NCBI RefSeq assembly: GCF_000948985.2
Contig: NZ_CP059733.1
Coordinates: 1,054,001 to 1,118,000 of the forward strand
Length of the DNA stretch: 64,000 bases
Reading direction: 5' to 3'
Source of the DNA: Thalassomonas viridans
GTDB lineage: Bacteria > Pseudomonadota > Gammaproteobacteria > Enterobacterales > Alteromonadaceae
Positions 17,178 to 24,622 of the stretch are shown piece by piece. A program made the translations under genes and the position numbers. Each line of letters opens with the position of its first letter. The first letter of the stretch is position 1. The notes below the pieces were generated by a model. It had not been told where the DNA came from and did no database searches. It saw only the letters and a list, made by a program, of their open reading frames with translations.

Positions 17178-18167
17178 ATGACCAAGAAAAATAAGAAAAT
17201 AGTCTCGTCCGCGGCCATAGGTTTATTGGCTTTATCAACAGATATTGCTGATGCATCTGATAATGAAATACCAATTAGGCTGTATGGTGAGCCTAACAGC
17301 TTGGCAGATAACAAAAGTGGCAAGGTTATTTTTACTAAACAAAAGTTAAAATTGTCATTAACGAAATTAAATCTTGAGGATAAAGCGGCTCTTGAATTAA
17401 GTGCTCTAGGGGCAATGTGGAAGGATATTTTGACAAATGAAGAGTTGCAATATCTGTTTATTAATTCGCCTTATGAGATGTTGAAAGATTATGGTCTTAG
17501 TTCTGATTTTGTTGCCGCTAATCAACAGAATATAGATTTGCTAAAGGTACTTTTATCACCCGAAGTACAAACTTATGTTCGAGCTGGTGATCATAAAAAC
17601 CTGTTAATTGAATTAACTAATTTAGGGGTTATAAACGATTCGAATTATGAATCCCTTAAAAATCAATTTAAATCAATGATTCGCGGCAATGATAAGCTCG
17701 CAGAAAAAATTTCAAGTTCATCAGGAGCGCTTAATGCCGAACAGTATCTTAGCGAAAATCCTGGTTTGCAGTTTGTTCTGAATGTAGCAGTAATTGTTAA
17801 TGTTGCTATTGAGTTAAATGTTGCGGTTCATGTTAATTTAGTTGTTGGCGCTGCAATAGCTGTGTATTGTGCTATTGCAGAGGATACCCTGGACAAAATT
17901 GCAAGTTTAGATATTGATTTACAAAAAGAAAAAGATATTACACTAGCTGTAACCCAAAGCTCAGAAAAACTGCATATGATTGAAAGAGAAAGAATTGCAG
18001 TTAAACAAATGACGAGTTTTATTGATGCTGCGATTGAGCTTGGGTTATTAAATGTAACAGGAGAAGAAAGAATTAAATTGATTGATAGTTTAGTTCAGAA
18101 GACATTTAATAATGAAGGTATAGGGGTACAAATAGATATGCCTGCACCACCTCCGGGATGTAATTAA
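17178..18167 (+). CDS. Candidate radical-SAM substrate with nitrile-hydratase-leader-like and N-x5-N repeat segments
   Basis: A 329-residue protein of no family I can name. Residues 1-26 resemble a Sec signal peptide (KKNKK, hydrophobic stretch, ADA-S). Residues 81-107 (W81, NEELQYLF, NSPYEMLKDYGL) closely follow the leader pattern of proteusin precursors (W...E.F...L..nP...L.e.G). Residues 200-230 are almost purely Val/Ala/Ile/Leu/Asn, with Asn at 202, 208, 214 and 220, exactly six apart. Then comes a Cys (231) and ~100 residues of acidic helical sequence ending APPPGCN. It starts one base after the radical SAM stop. The long tail after the candidate core is unlike known proteusins, so an alternative is an exported membrane-inserting protein that is not cleaved. 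Confidence 0.7.
   Translation: MTKKNKKIVSSAAIGLLALSTDIADASDNEIPIRLYGEPNSLADNKSGKVIFTKQKLKLSLTKLNLEDKAALELSALGAMWKDILTNEELQYLFINSPYEMLKDYGLSSDFVAANQQNIDLLKVLLSPEVQTYVRAGDHKNLLIELTNLGVINDSNYESLKNQFKSMIRGNDKLAEKISSSSGALNAEQYLSENPGLQFVLNVAVIVNVAIELNVAVHVNLVVGAAIAVYCAIAEDTLDKIASLDIDLQKEKDITLAVTQSSEKLHMIERERIAVKQMTSFIDAAIELGLLNVTGEERIKLIDSLVQKTFNNEGIGVQIDMPAPPPGCN
17781..17852 (+). repeat. Four six-residue units, each starting with Asn
   Basis: Codons 202-225 encode NVAVIV, NVAIEL, NVAVHV and NLVVGA in register. The repetition is at protein level; codons differ among units, so this is not a recent DNA tandem repeat. Confidence 0.8.
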
Positions 18168-18551
18168 TGAAGTTATCGTTATGATATACATTGGGGCTGT
18201 TTATTTTTGGCTTTAATGCTTTGACTGTTTTGAGCTCTATCCAAGTCAGAATCACTATAGATCTATTTATCTATCTGGATAGGTAAGACTATTCAAAGCT
18301 ATCTGCTTCTGAAGGTAAAAAGAACTTATCAGGATGATTAAGGTGTTATGTTTAAGCTCTGAAGTTTAGAAATACCTAAAGAGTTTTTGCAAAGCGAAAA
18401 AGACGATTAATATGGACTGCTATTATAGCTGTTAGTAGTCTTTAGATGTTAATTTTTAAGTTAAGTAGCTAATATAAAAATAAAATTAATTGAATAGAAC
18501 TCGCGGTAATTAAATTATTATTGAGTTTATTTGAATCAGGGAGAGTAAAAT
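18168..18551. other. Non-coding gap, AT-rich
   Basis: No open frame with a ribosome-binding site and no strong hairpin. Composition continues that of the upstream radical SAM patch. A GGGAG just before 18552 serves the next gene. Confidence 0.4.
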
Positions 18552-19007
18552 ATGGAATACAAAAATACCCAAGTAGGCACAGCACTGCTGATGATCTTTG
18601 GCGCTGTCATTGCCTTATTGATAATTGTTTCTTATAACAAGCCTAATGAAACCATATGGCCTGCACTATTCTTTCTAGGGCTTATTTCTTTGTTATTTTC
18701 CACGCTTAATATTGAAGTTGACCATAAACAGGTGAAGTGGTCTTTCGGGCCTTCTTTTTGGCGCAAAGCAATTGCTATAGAAGAGATTGAATCGGCGAGA
18801 GTGATTAACACCAAGTGGTATTACGGGCTGGGAGTCAGGTTTATTTCTACCGGTTGGTTATATAATGTTTCCGGCCTCAGGGCGGTAGAGATTAAATTGA
18901 AAAACGGCAAAAGAGTGAGTTTAGGTACCAATGAGCCGGAGAACTTACTTAAGGCCATCAATTCGCAATTGGCAGGGCAAAATGCGCTGTCAACGGCCAA
19001 AGCTTGA
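18552..19007 (+). CDS. Small membrane protein, PH-like soluble part
   Basis: A 151-residue protein with two N-terminal membrane helices (about residues 10-27 and 36-51) followed by a soluble domain (IEVDHKQVKWSFGPSFWRKAIAIEEIESARVI, then AVEIKLKNGKRVSLGTNEPENLLKAI). This recalls bacterial PH-like membrane proteins. Function unknown. GGGAG lies 8 nt before the ATG. It is convergent with msrA. Confidence 0.7.
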   Translation: MEYKNTQVGTALLMIFGAVIALLIIVSYNKPNETIWPALFFLGLISLLFSTLNIEVDHKQVKWSFGPSFWRKAIAIEEIESARVINTKWYYGLGVRFISTGWLYNVSGLRAVEIKLKNGKRVSLGTNEPENLLKAINSQLAGQNALSTAKA

Positions 19008-19128
19008 ATCATTTCCCTTTTACCCGGCATACAGCCGTAAGCGCTGTTGCCTGGCGGTAACTGGAAGAATGAAAAGCTATTTCGGTTAGAAGCGACTGTA
19101 AGGGGCAGTACGCCCCTCACGGAGTATG

Positions 19129-19668
19129 CTATTTCAGTTTCGCCGCAAAAGTCTGCTTGAACTTAGCTAGTTTTGGAGAAACCACAGCCTGGCAATACTG
19201 GTTTTCAGGATTGTTGCGGAAGTAATCCTGGTGATAGTCTTCACCGCTGTAGAAGGTGCTCAGCGGCTCCAGCTGGGTGACAACTGGGTCCGGCCAAACT
19301 TCGTCTTGGGTGATTTCTTCGATAATGTCGGCGGCCTGCTGCTTTTGCGCTTGGTCATGGAAAAAAATTGCCGAGCGGTACTGGGTGCCTATGTCGTTAC
19401 CCTGGCGGTTCAGCTGGGTAGGGTTGTGCAGGGCAAAAAAGATTTCCAGGATTTCCCGGTAGCTGATGAGTTCGGGATCAAAGGTAAGCTGTACCACTTC
19501 GGCATGGCCCGTGTCGCCTTTGCATACTTTTTCGTATGTGGGATCTTGGGTCTGGCCGCCCATGTAGCCGGAAATGGCGCTCTCAATGCCCACCAGGCTG
19601 TTGTATGCGGCTTCGATGCACCAGAAACAGCCGCCGGCTAATGTTGCTTGCTGTAATGCTTTAGTCAA
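19129..19668 (-). CDS. msrA: Peptide methionine-(S)-S-oxide reductase MsrA
   Basis: Reduces Met-S-sulfoxide in proteins. The GGCFWC motif gives catalytic Cys14 with Cys17. GYMGGQTQDPTYEKVCKGDTGHAEVV, NRQGNDIGTQYRSAIFF and FYSGEDYHQDYFRNNPENQYC are all MsrA signatures. Length 179 aa is normal for a single-domain enzyme; no MsrB is fused or adjacent. Confidence 0.95.
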   Translation of the reverse strand: MTKALQQATLAGGCFWCIEAAYNSLVGIESAISGYMGGQTQDPTYEKVCKGDTGHAEVVQLTFDPELISYREILEIFFALHNPTQLNRQGNDIGTQYRSAIFFHDQAQKQQAADIIEEITQDEVWPDPVVTQLEPLSTFYSGEDYHQDYFRNNPENQYCQAVVSPKLAKFKQTFAAKLK

Positions 19669-19877
19669 AATAATGCCCTTCTCGGTAAATTCTGTTGGCC
19701 TAACTGACCGGCTTAAGTGCAGGTTTATTGCGCCAGTCTATGTTTATGGTGATTAATATAGTGAATAGACGTTTAGATGTCTATTTGTTTTTGGCTTTGA
19801 TTTGAAAAAGGGTAGAATAGGGCAAATTTTTCAGCTGCCGGCAGACAGCCGGTGCTTGGGGCACAGGAAACCGGATT

Positions 19878-21164
19878 TTGTTTTTAAAAAGAGAAAGCCA
19901 GTTACACACCATTATTGAGCTACGTGCCGCGGCAATAGTGATCCAGGTATTGTTGATTCTGTTTGTTTATTTTTCCCCGCACTACCAGCTGCACTTTTTG
20001 CCCCTGTTCACTATTATCGCGTTTGAAACCCTGTTTACCCTGTGTAGCTATCTTGCTTACCGCAAGGAGAAGGCTGCGGGCCAATATGCGGTGTTTGCAC
20101 AGATTTTTTCCGATATCCTGTTTTTGTCCCTGCTGCTGTATTTCAGCGGCGGCGCGACCAATGCGTTTGTGTCTTTGCTGCTGATCCCGATAGCTATCGC
20201 GGCGGTTACCCTGACACCCGTGATGCTGGTGATCACGACCCTGTCGGCGATATTGTCCTACAGCGTGCTGCTGTGGCTGCTGCCCATGAATATGATGCAC
20301 GGCAATATGGAGGGACACTTTATTGCCATGTGGATCAACTTTTTATTCTCCAGCATAGTGGTGGCCTTTGTGGTCGGCAATATGGCGCGGGCCATCAATA
20401 AGCGTGAGCTGGCGATTGCGGCTTTTCGGGAAGAGCAGCTTAAGCAGGAAAAGATCATTTCCCTCGGCGTGGCCTCGGCGCAGGTTACCCACCAGCTGGC
20501 GACGCCTATTGCCACGGTGCAACTGCTGGCGGATGAGCTCAGTGAAGATTATCCGGAAGATAAAGCGCTTGGTGAAATGCAACAGCAGCTCACACGTTGC
20601 CAGCAGAACCTGCAGGCATTTCGCCAGCTGGCGCTGGATTTGAAAGAACAAACCACCCAGCAGATGGCCTGCCAGGATATTATTGCAGAAATTCAGCAGC
20701 ATATCGGCATTAATTACCCGGATATTCATTCGGTGCTCGTTTCTGATGAAGAGTCTAATGAAAAGTCTGATGAAGAACTTGATGAAACAACAGACGATGA
20801 GTCGGCAAATACGCAGCCGCCGGCGGTGATCGCCGATGTGACCCTGTTGCCGGCGATCCTGAATTTGGTGAATAACGGCGTGAGGGCAACCAAGGCCAAT
20901 AACAGTAACGCTATTGAACTGCAAAGCCTTTATAAAAAAGGTTTATGGCAGTTTTCTATCCGTGATTTCGGCGCGGGTTTTACCCTGTCCAAGTTGGCAG
21001 AGCTGGGGGTTGAACCGGTTTCCAGCGAGCAGGGACTGGGTATGGCGGTGTTTCTCAGTCATGCCAGCCTGGAGCGGCTGGGGGCCAAGCTGGAGCTTAC
21101 CAACCATATTGACGGCGGCGCCCTGGTGACCTTAAGTTTGCCGCTGGCAAAATCTGCTGCGTAA
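19878..21164 (+). CDS. RegB/PrrB-like redox-sensing histidine kinase
   Basis: A 428-residue membrane kinase. Six hydrophobic segments (residues ~12-170) include GGATNAF at 91-97, the place of the RegB quinone-binding GGxxNPF heptapeptide, with Ala in place of Pro. The H-box ASAQVTHQLATPIATVQLLADEL has His205. Cys241 in TRCQQNLQAF matches the redox Cys of RegB. N-box ILNLVNNGVRAT and G-box RDFGAGF follow. An Asp/Glu/Ser-rich insert at ~289-313 is unusual. The only in-frame start is a TTG at 19878, so the start is less certain. It pairs with the response regulator 35 bp downstream. Confidence 0.88.
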   Translation: MFLKRESQLHTIIELRAAAIVIQVLLILFVYFSPHYQLHFLPLFTIIAFETLFTLCSYLAYRKEKAAGQYAVFAQIFSDILFLSLLLYFSGGATNAFVSLLLIPIAIAAVTLTPVMLVITTLSAILSYSVLLWLLPMNMMHGNMEGHFIAMWINFLFSSIVVAFVVGNMARAINKRELAIAAFREEQLKQEKIISLGVASAQVTHQLATPIATVQLLADELSEDYPEDKALGEMQQQLTRCQQNLQAFRQLALDLKEQTTQQMACQDIIAEIQQHIGINYPDIHSVLVSDEESNEKSDEELDETTDDESANTQPPAVIADVTLLPAILNLVNNGVRATKANNSNAIELQSLYKKGLWQFSIRDFGAGFTLSKLAELGVEPVSSEQGLGMAVFLSHASLERLGAKLELTNHIDGGALVTLSLPLAKSAA

Positions 21165-21199
21165 TCGTGATAAAGAATCAATAGGAAGTCAGTCGAAGG

Positions 21200-21736
21200 A
21201 TGAAATTATTAATAATCGAAGACGATGAAGTTTTCGCCAATACCGTGAAACGCCGGTTGGAAAAATACCAGTTTACCTGCTGGCATGCCAGCAACGCCAA
21301 CGATGCCCTGCTTGCCTGCCACCGTTATCTGCCGGATTATATTCTACTGGACATGAAGCTTGAGCATGAAAGCGGCTTGCAGCTGATTACGCCGCTGCGG
21401 AAAATACGCCCCAACAGCCGGATTATCCTGTTAACCGGGTTTGCCAGCATAGCCACCGCGGTGGATGCCATCAAGCTGGGGGCGGATGATTACCTGACCA
21501 AGCCGGCGGATACTTCCACCTTGCTGGCGGCGTTAAACGGTAAAAAAATTCCGGCGGAAATCCCCGAAGAAGAAGACGTGCTTTCGGCCGAGCAGGCGGA
21601 ATGGCAGCATATTCAGCAGGTACTGAAGTTTAACGACGGCAATATTTCCGCTACGGCAAGACAGTTGTCTATGCATCGGCGAACCTTGCAGCGCAAGCTA
21701 CAAAAACGCCCGGCGGCGTTGAAAAAAGACTCGTGA
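21200..21736 (+). CDS. RegA/PrrA/ActR-like response regulator
   Basis: A 178-residue regulator. The receiver domain has IIEDDE, phospho-acceptor Asp51 (YILLDMKLE), Thr79 (ILLTGFAS) and Lys101 (YLTKPAD). The C-terminal Fis-type helix-turn-helix SATARQLSMHRRTLQRKLQKRP is almost the RegA signature. With the upstream kinase it forms a redox-responsive system that in other proteobacteria controls respiration and related genes; targets here are unknown. Confidence 0.9.
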   Translation: MKLLIIEDDEVFANTVKRRLEKYQFTCWHASNANDALLACHRYLPDYILLDMKLEHESGLQLITPLRKIRPNSRIILLTGFASIATAVDAIKLGADDYLTKPADTSTLLAALNGKKIPAEIPEEEDVLSAEQAEWQHIQQVLKFNDGNISATARQLSMHRRTLQRKLQKRPAALKKDS

Positions 21737-21837
21737 TACGGGAGTCGAAGTACTGCCGCTGACAGGTTATTATCAGGCAGCACTTATCAGGTACGGCTCA
21801 TCAGGCGGCACTTGGGGGCTTGTCTTATAAAACCGGC

Positions 21838-22011
21838 AGCTAAATAACTGTTCTTAATAGCAGATCACTTAATGAAGGGAACTCTGTCCTTAATTTGCGA
21901 TTTGATCGTTAGCGAAAACTAAATCCAGACGCAGATACAAGGACAGAGTCATGACTATCATAACACCATTTCCCAGAGCTGAGCGACGACGTATTGAAAA
22001 AGCAATACGTA
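21838..22011 (+). mobile_element. 5' end remnant of an IS630-type element (inverted relative to the copy at 24622)
   Basis: From GCTAAATAACTGTTCTTAATAG through GGGAACTCTG and the first ~20 codons of a transposase (TIITPFPRAERRRIEKAI), this aligns at about three bases in four with the reverse complement of 24430-24622. Similarity stops after about 22010. It is the left boundary of the island. Confidence 0.75.
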
Positions 22012-22277
22012 ACGACAACACTGTGCGGCAATGGCGTGCGCATAGGTATTACCAAGCGTTTGACTATATCTGCACCTGGGCTGGAGTAAAATCTAACATT
22101 ATGTGTGCAGGCGGTGGAAGTGTGGTTCTTAGAGATTCTGGCCCTGTGATGGTTTACTACTATGGTTCTGATGCGGGGAAGAAATGCCGTGTAACAGCCA
22201 AAAAATATATGACTCATATACCTTCCCAAAACTTGATTAACTACCAAGCTTGCATGTATAGCCATAAAATTGCTTAA
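21951..22277 (+). pseudogene. Transposase 5' fragment fused in frame to unrelated sequence
   Basis: The 108-codon frame begins with the IS630 transposase N-terminus (TIITPFPRAERRRIEKAIRN), then switches to unrelated sequence (RQWRAHRYYQAFDYICTWAG... to ...YSHKIA) with a Cys/Gly/Tyr-rich tail. It is most simply the junction of a truncated IS and the 3' part of another gene. A working protein is unlikely. Confidence 0.6.
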
Positions 22278-22328
22278 GTACACTGCGGCCATAAAAAGCA
22301 CGGCTTCTGTGAGATGCGCAAAAACGCG

Positions 22329-22351
22329 CGCCCCTTAACAAAGCGTTAAAT
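22329..22351 (+). other. Possible 3' half of an integron attC site
   Basis: CGCCCCTTAACAAAGCGTTAAAT contains GTTAAAT, which fits the GTTRRRY core, and lies 6 bp before the ATG of a cassette-like open frame. I could not find the matching 5' half (RYYYAAC), so this may be a remnant or coincidence. Confidence 0.3.
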
Positions 22352-22357
22352 TTCACC

Positions 22358-22513
22358 ATGATTAAAGATCTTGCCAAACTCTGGGAAAGCGAATTCGATA
22401 ATTTTGCTCCTGAAGCTCACAATCTGAAACATGAGTTTAGAGATTGTTGGATCCGATTCCATTCTCTTCCGGAACAGAGTTGGACATATATGGTCAAGGC
22501 TGGCTGTCTTTAA
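22358..22513 (+). pseudogene. Truncated cassette-like protein fragment
   Basis: A 51-codon frame starting IKDLAKLWESEFDNFAP and containing EFRDCWIRFHSLPE. This recalls the N-terminus of hypothetical proteins carried by integron cassettes in marine bacteria (a memory-based impression). It ends abruptly in KAGCL, well short of a domain, so it is read as a truncated gene. Confidence 0.4.
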
Positions 22514-22790
22514 AAAAAACTATAAACAATAAACTATGCTGTGCCTCTTAATATACCGTTAGTTTTTTAAGACTAATTTTCATGAAACTGGAACTTGGGC
22601 CAATAACAACTACATCGGTTGCTATTGGTTTTTTACACTTGGTGGAATATTTCAGTTTTTTAAAGCTGACAACATAAACTGATTCCATGTTTTCTATATC
22701 TCAGGGCTGCATTCAGTCAATATTGATGAAGTTTCACTCTGGGGCTATCAGTTTAGTACTGTTAACTTACATTCTATGGGGAATTTAATA
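22514..22790. other. Non-coding gap inside the island
   Basis: AT-rich sequence with no clear gene or strong hairpin. It separates the cassette-like debris from the orphan protein gene. Confidence 0.4.
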
Positions 22791-23246
22791 ATGTCTTTAT
22801 CTTCTATAAAAAATACGTCAGAAAATCTGAGCCAGATATCATCGGAAACAGCAATCAATGAGCACAACTTTATACAGGTGATGGGGGCGACTGCTAATAA
22901 GTATGCTAAAACCCCCTCTTTAGAATTCCTAAATGTGCTCCTGCCATACACCGGCGATAAAAATATTCTATCACTATTTGAAAAAACCCAAAATGACTTA
23001 GAATCTAGTGGAAAGGCTCGTGATGTTACAGGGGAAACTATCTTTCGCACGACTGTTGAAAAATATCTGTCTGATCACGAAATAAAAGGTCTTTTTGGCC
23101 AAGGTTATCCGCTTGAGGGCATTGATAAGGGCATTACTGAACAACTTATGTCTGACTTTGGGGAGTTAGTGGACGGACTTCCATCAGTTCAACCTAGCTT
23201 TGAGGAATTCGTAAAAGGACTTCCAAAGGTGCCCGGCGAGAAATAG
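22791..23246 (+). CDS. Orphan protein carried between the IS630-type ends
   Basis: A 151-residue acidic, mostly helical protein of no recognised family, with no signal peptide or membrane helix. The tail repeats a small motif: GELVDGLPSVQPSFEEF then VKGLPKVPGEK. I prefer ATG 22791, which has GGGGA 8 nt upstream; the in-frame ATG at 22776 is the alternative. It is the only intact-looking cargo gene of the island and is convergent with the broken transposase. Confidence 0.6.
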   Translation: MSLSSIKNTSENLSQISSETAINEHNFIQVMGATANKYAKTPSLEFLNVLLPYTGDKNILSLFEKTQNDLESSGKARDVTGETIFRTTVEKYLSDHEIKGLFGQGYPLEGIDKGITEQLMSDFGELVDGLPSVQPSFEEFVKGLPKVPGEK

Positions 23247-23423
23247 TAACTATGGTACCAGCTCTACGGCCTTCACAGTAGCTGTTTGATTACCAAGGGA
23301 AACTGACGGTCTAACTACCAAGCGACTTTGTCGTTCTTCCCTAACAGCAGTCCAGTAAAGTAGCAAAGGCTCCTCTCTCATCAGGTCATTATTCTTGATA
23401 AAGGTTGAGCTCTTTCAACACAT

Positions 23424-23472
23424 AAGGCGCTGTTATCAAATGATTTTGTTAATGTCATTTGGCGCCTTTTTA
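23424..23472 (+). terminator. Hairpin at the 3' edge of the transposase
   Basis: AAGGCGC (23424-23430) pairs with GCGCCTT (23462-23468) and CAAATGA (23437-23443) pairs with TCATTTG (23455-23461), with a 6-nt bulge, then TTTTT. It can terminate plus-strand transcripts coming from the orphan gene. It overlaps the last codons of the minus-strand transposase. Confidence 0.6.
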
Positions 23473-24512
23473 AATAACTGCTCCATTTTAGCGCTCCCAT
23501 ATCCGCTCCCCGGATACGGGGCAATCTTGTTCATAAATCCCCTTACTTTTTGCAATAACTGCTGCATATTTTGGCACCGGTGATTTCTTGTGATGGTTTC
23601 GTGCAGCGCATGCCAGAGCTTCTCGATTTTATTGACCCAAGGCGAGTAAACCGGTTGGAACAGCAATTTAAACTTTTTATTTTCAGCTAAGTAGGCTTGC
23701 ACTTTTCGGCTTTTATGGATGACGTAGTTATCCAGCACGAGCGTGACCGTTTTGGCCCGGCGATAATGACGCTTAAGCTTTTCTAACATGGTGATGAAGA
23801 GTTCGCTGTCTTTACTGTTGCTGCCCACATAATAAACTTGGCCTGTTTTTGTTGTGTAGCGCACCCGCCAGATAATATTTCTCATTTTTCCCCGGTGTCG
23901 CTACGCGTTTTTGTACTCCCTTCATTGTCCAGTCTGCACCTATTTTAGGATTGAGATGAATATCCACTTCATCTTCATAAAAAACGGGATTGTCCGCATC
24001 GCATTGGCTAAAACTTCTTGTATTTTATGAAGTTTGTCTTCTTTGTGCGGGTCTTTGATATGCAGTGTCGGGGCTGCACGCCGCCAGACCAACCCCGCCT
24101 CAGGTAACCACCTACGTATTGTCGAGGAATGGATATCACAGGAAAATAATCGGTTAATTTCTATGGTAAGTAACTCCGTACTCCAACGGGCACGTTGGTA
24201 ACCTAACTCCTGGGGATTAAGCTCAATCAGCATACGTAACATGCCCAGTATTTCACTTTTTGGCAAAGTAGCTTTACGACTTGGCGTTAAACTTTTAAGC
24301 CCCTCCAATCCCGCCTCTTTATACCAGTTGAGCCAGCGCTTAACGGATGAACGGCCTGCGGCCAAGAGAGTTGAAACTGTTGTGAGATTATGGTCTGTTA
24401 CCAGTATCAATATAGCGGTTAACCGCCGAACATGATGTTTACATGTTGATTTATGTATTGCTTTTTCAATGCGGCGTCGCTCAGCCCTTGGAAATGGTGT
24501 CAAGATACTCAT
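23436..24512 (-). pseudogene. IS630-family transposase broken by two frameshifts
   Basis: The N-terminal part (24512 to about 23985) has a helix-turn-helix region (TTVSTLLAAGRSSVKRWLNWYKEAG). The C-terminal part (to 23436) has the DDE motifs LVLDNYVIHKS and FQPVYSPWVNKIEKLWHALHE. Between them the coding frame shifts by -1 near a T6 run (23970-23985), where YEDEVDIHLNPKIGADW becomes readable, and shifts back near an A5 run (~23855). The two outer parts are in one frame with stops between them. Either two indels killed the gene or homopolymer errors are present; programmed slippage at T6 alone would not restore the second shift. Confidence 0.85.
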
Positions 24513-24622
24513 AACTCTGTCCTTGTGTCTGTGCCCGGATTCTTTTCGCGAATGATCTGATCACAAAACTAGGGCAGAGTTCCCCTCATTAAATGCTCTC
24601 CTATTAGGAACAGTTATTTAGC
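23436..24622 (-). mobile_element. IS630-type insertion sequence (right boundary of island)
   Basis: The 5' end, read on the minus strand from 24622, starts GCTAAATAACTGTTCCTAATAG and includes GGGGAACTCTGCCC before the transposase ATG at 24512. The 3' boundary is not clear; I see no matching inverted repeat just below 23436. The end overlaps the last codons of the neighbouring gene at 24618. Confidence 0.7.

Noticed and set aside
17775..17870. Asn-repeat segment read only as a membrane helix
   Set aside because: Hydrophobicity alone would allow it, but four Asn at exact six-residue spacing argues against an ordinary helix; kept as the main finding with the caveat stated.
20343..20924. 193-codon minus-strand frame in the RegB-like kinase
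   Set aside because: Shadow of a GC-rich coding region; Arg/His/Leu-rich nonsense composition.
23473..23492. AAATAACTGCTCC resembling the IS end motif
   Set aside because: It is inside the transposase coding end and encodes its C-terminal residues (EQLFKK); chance similarity to the IS terminus.
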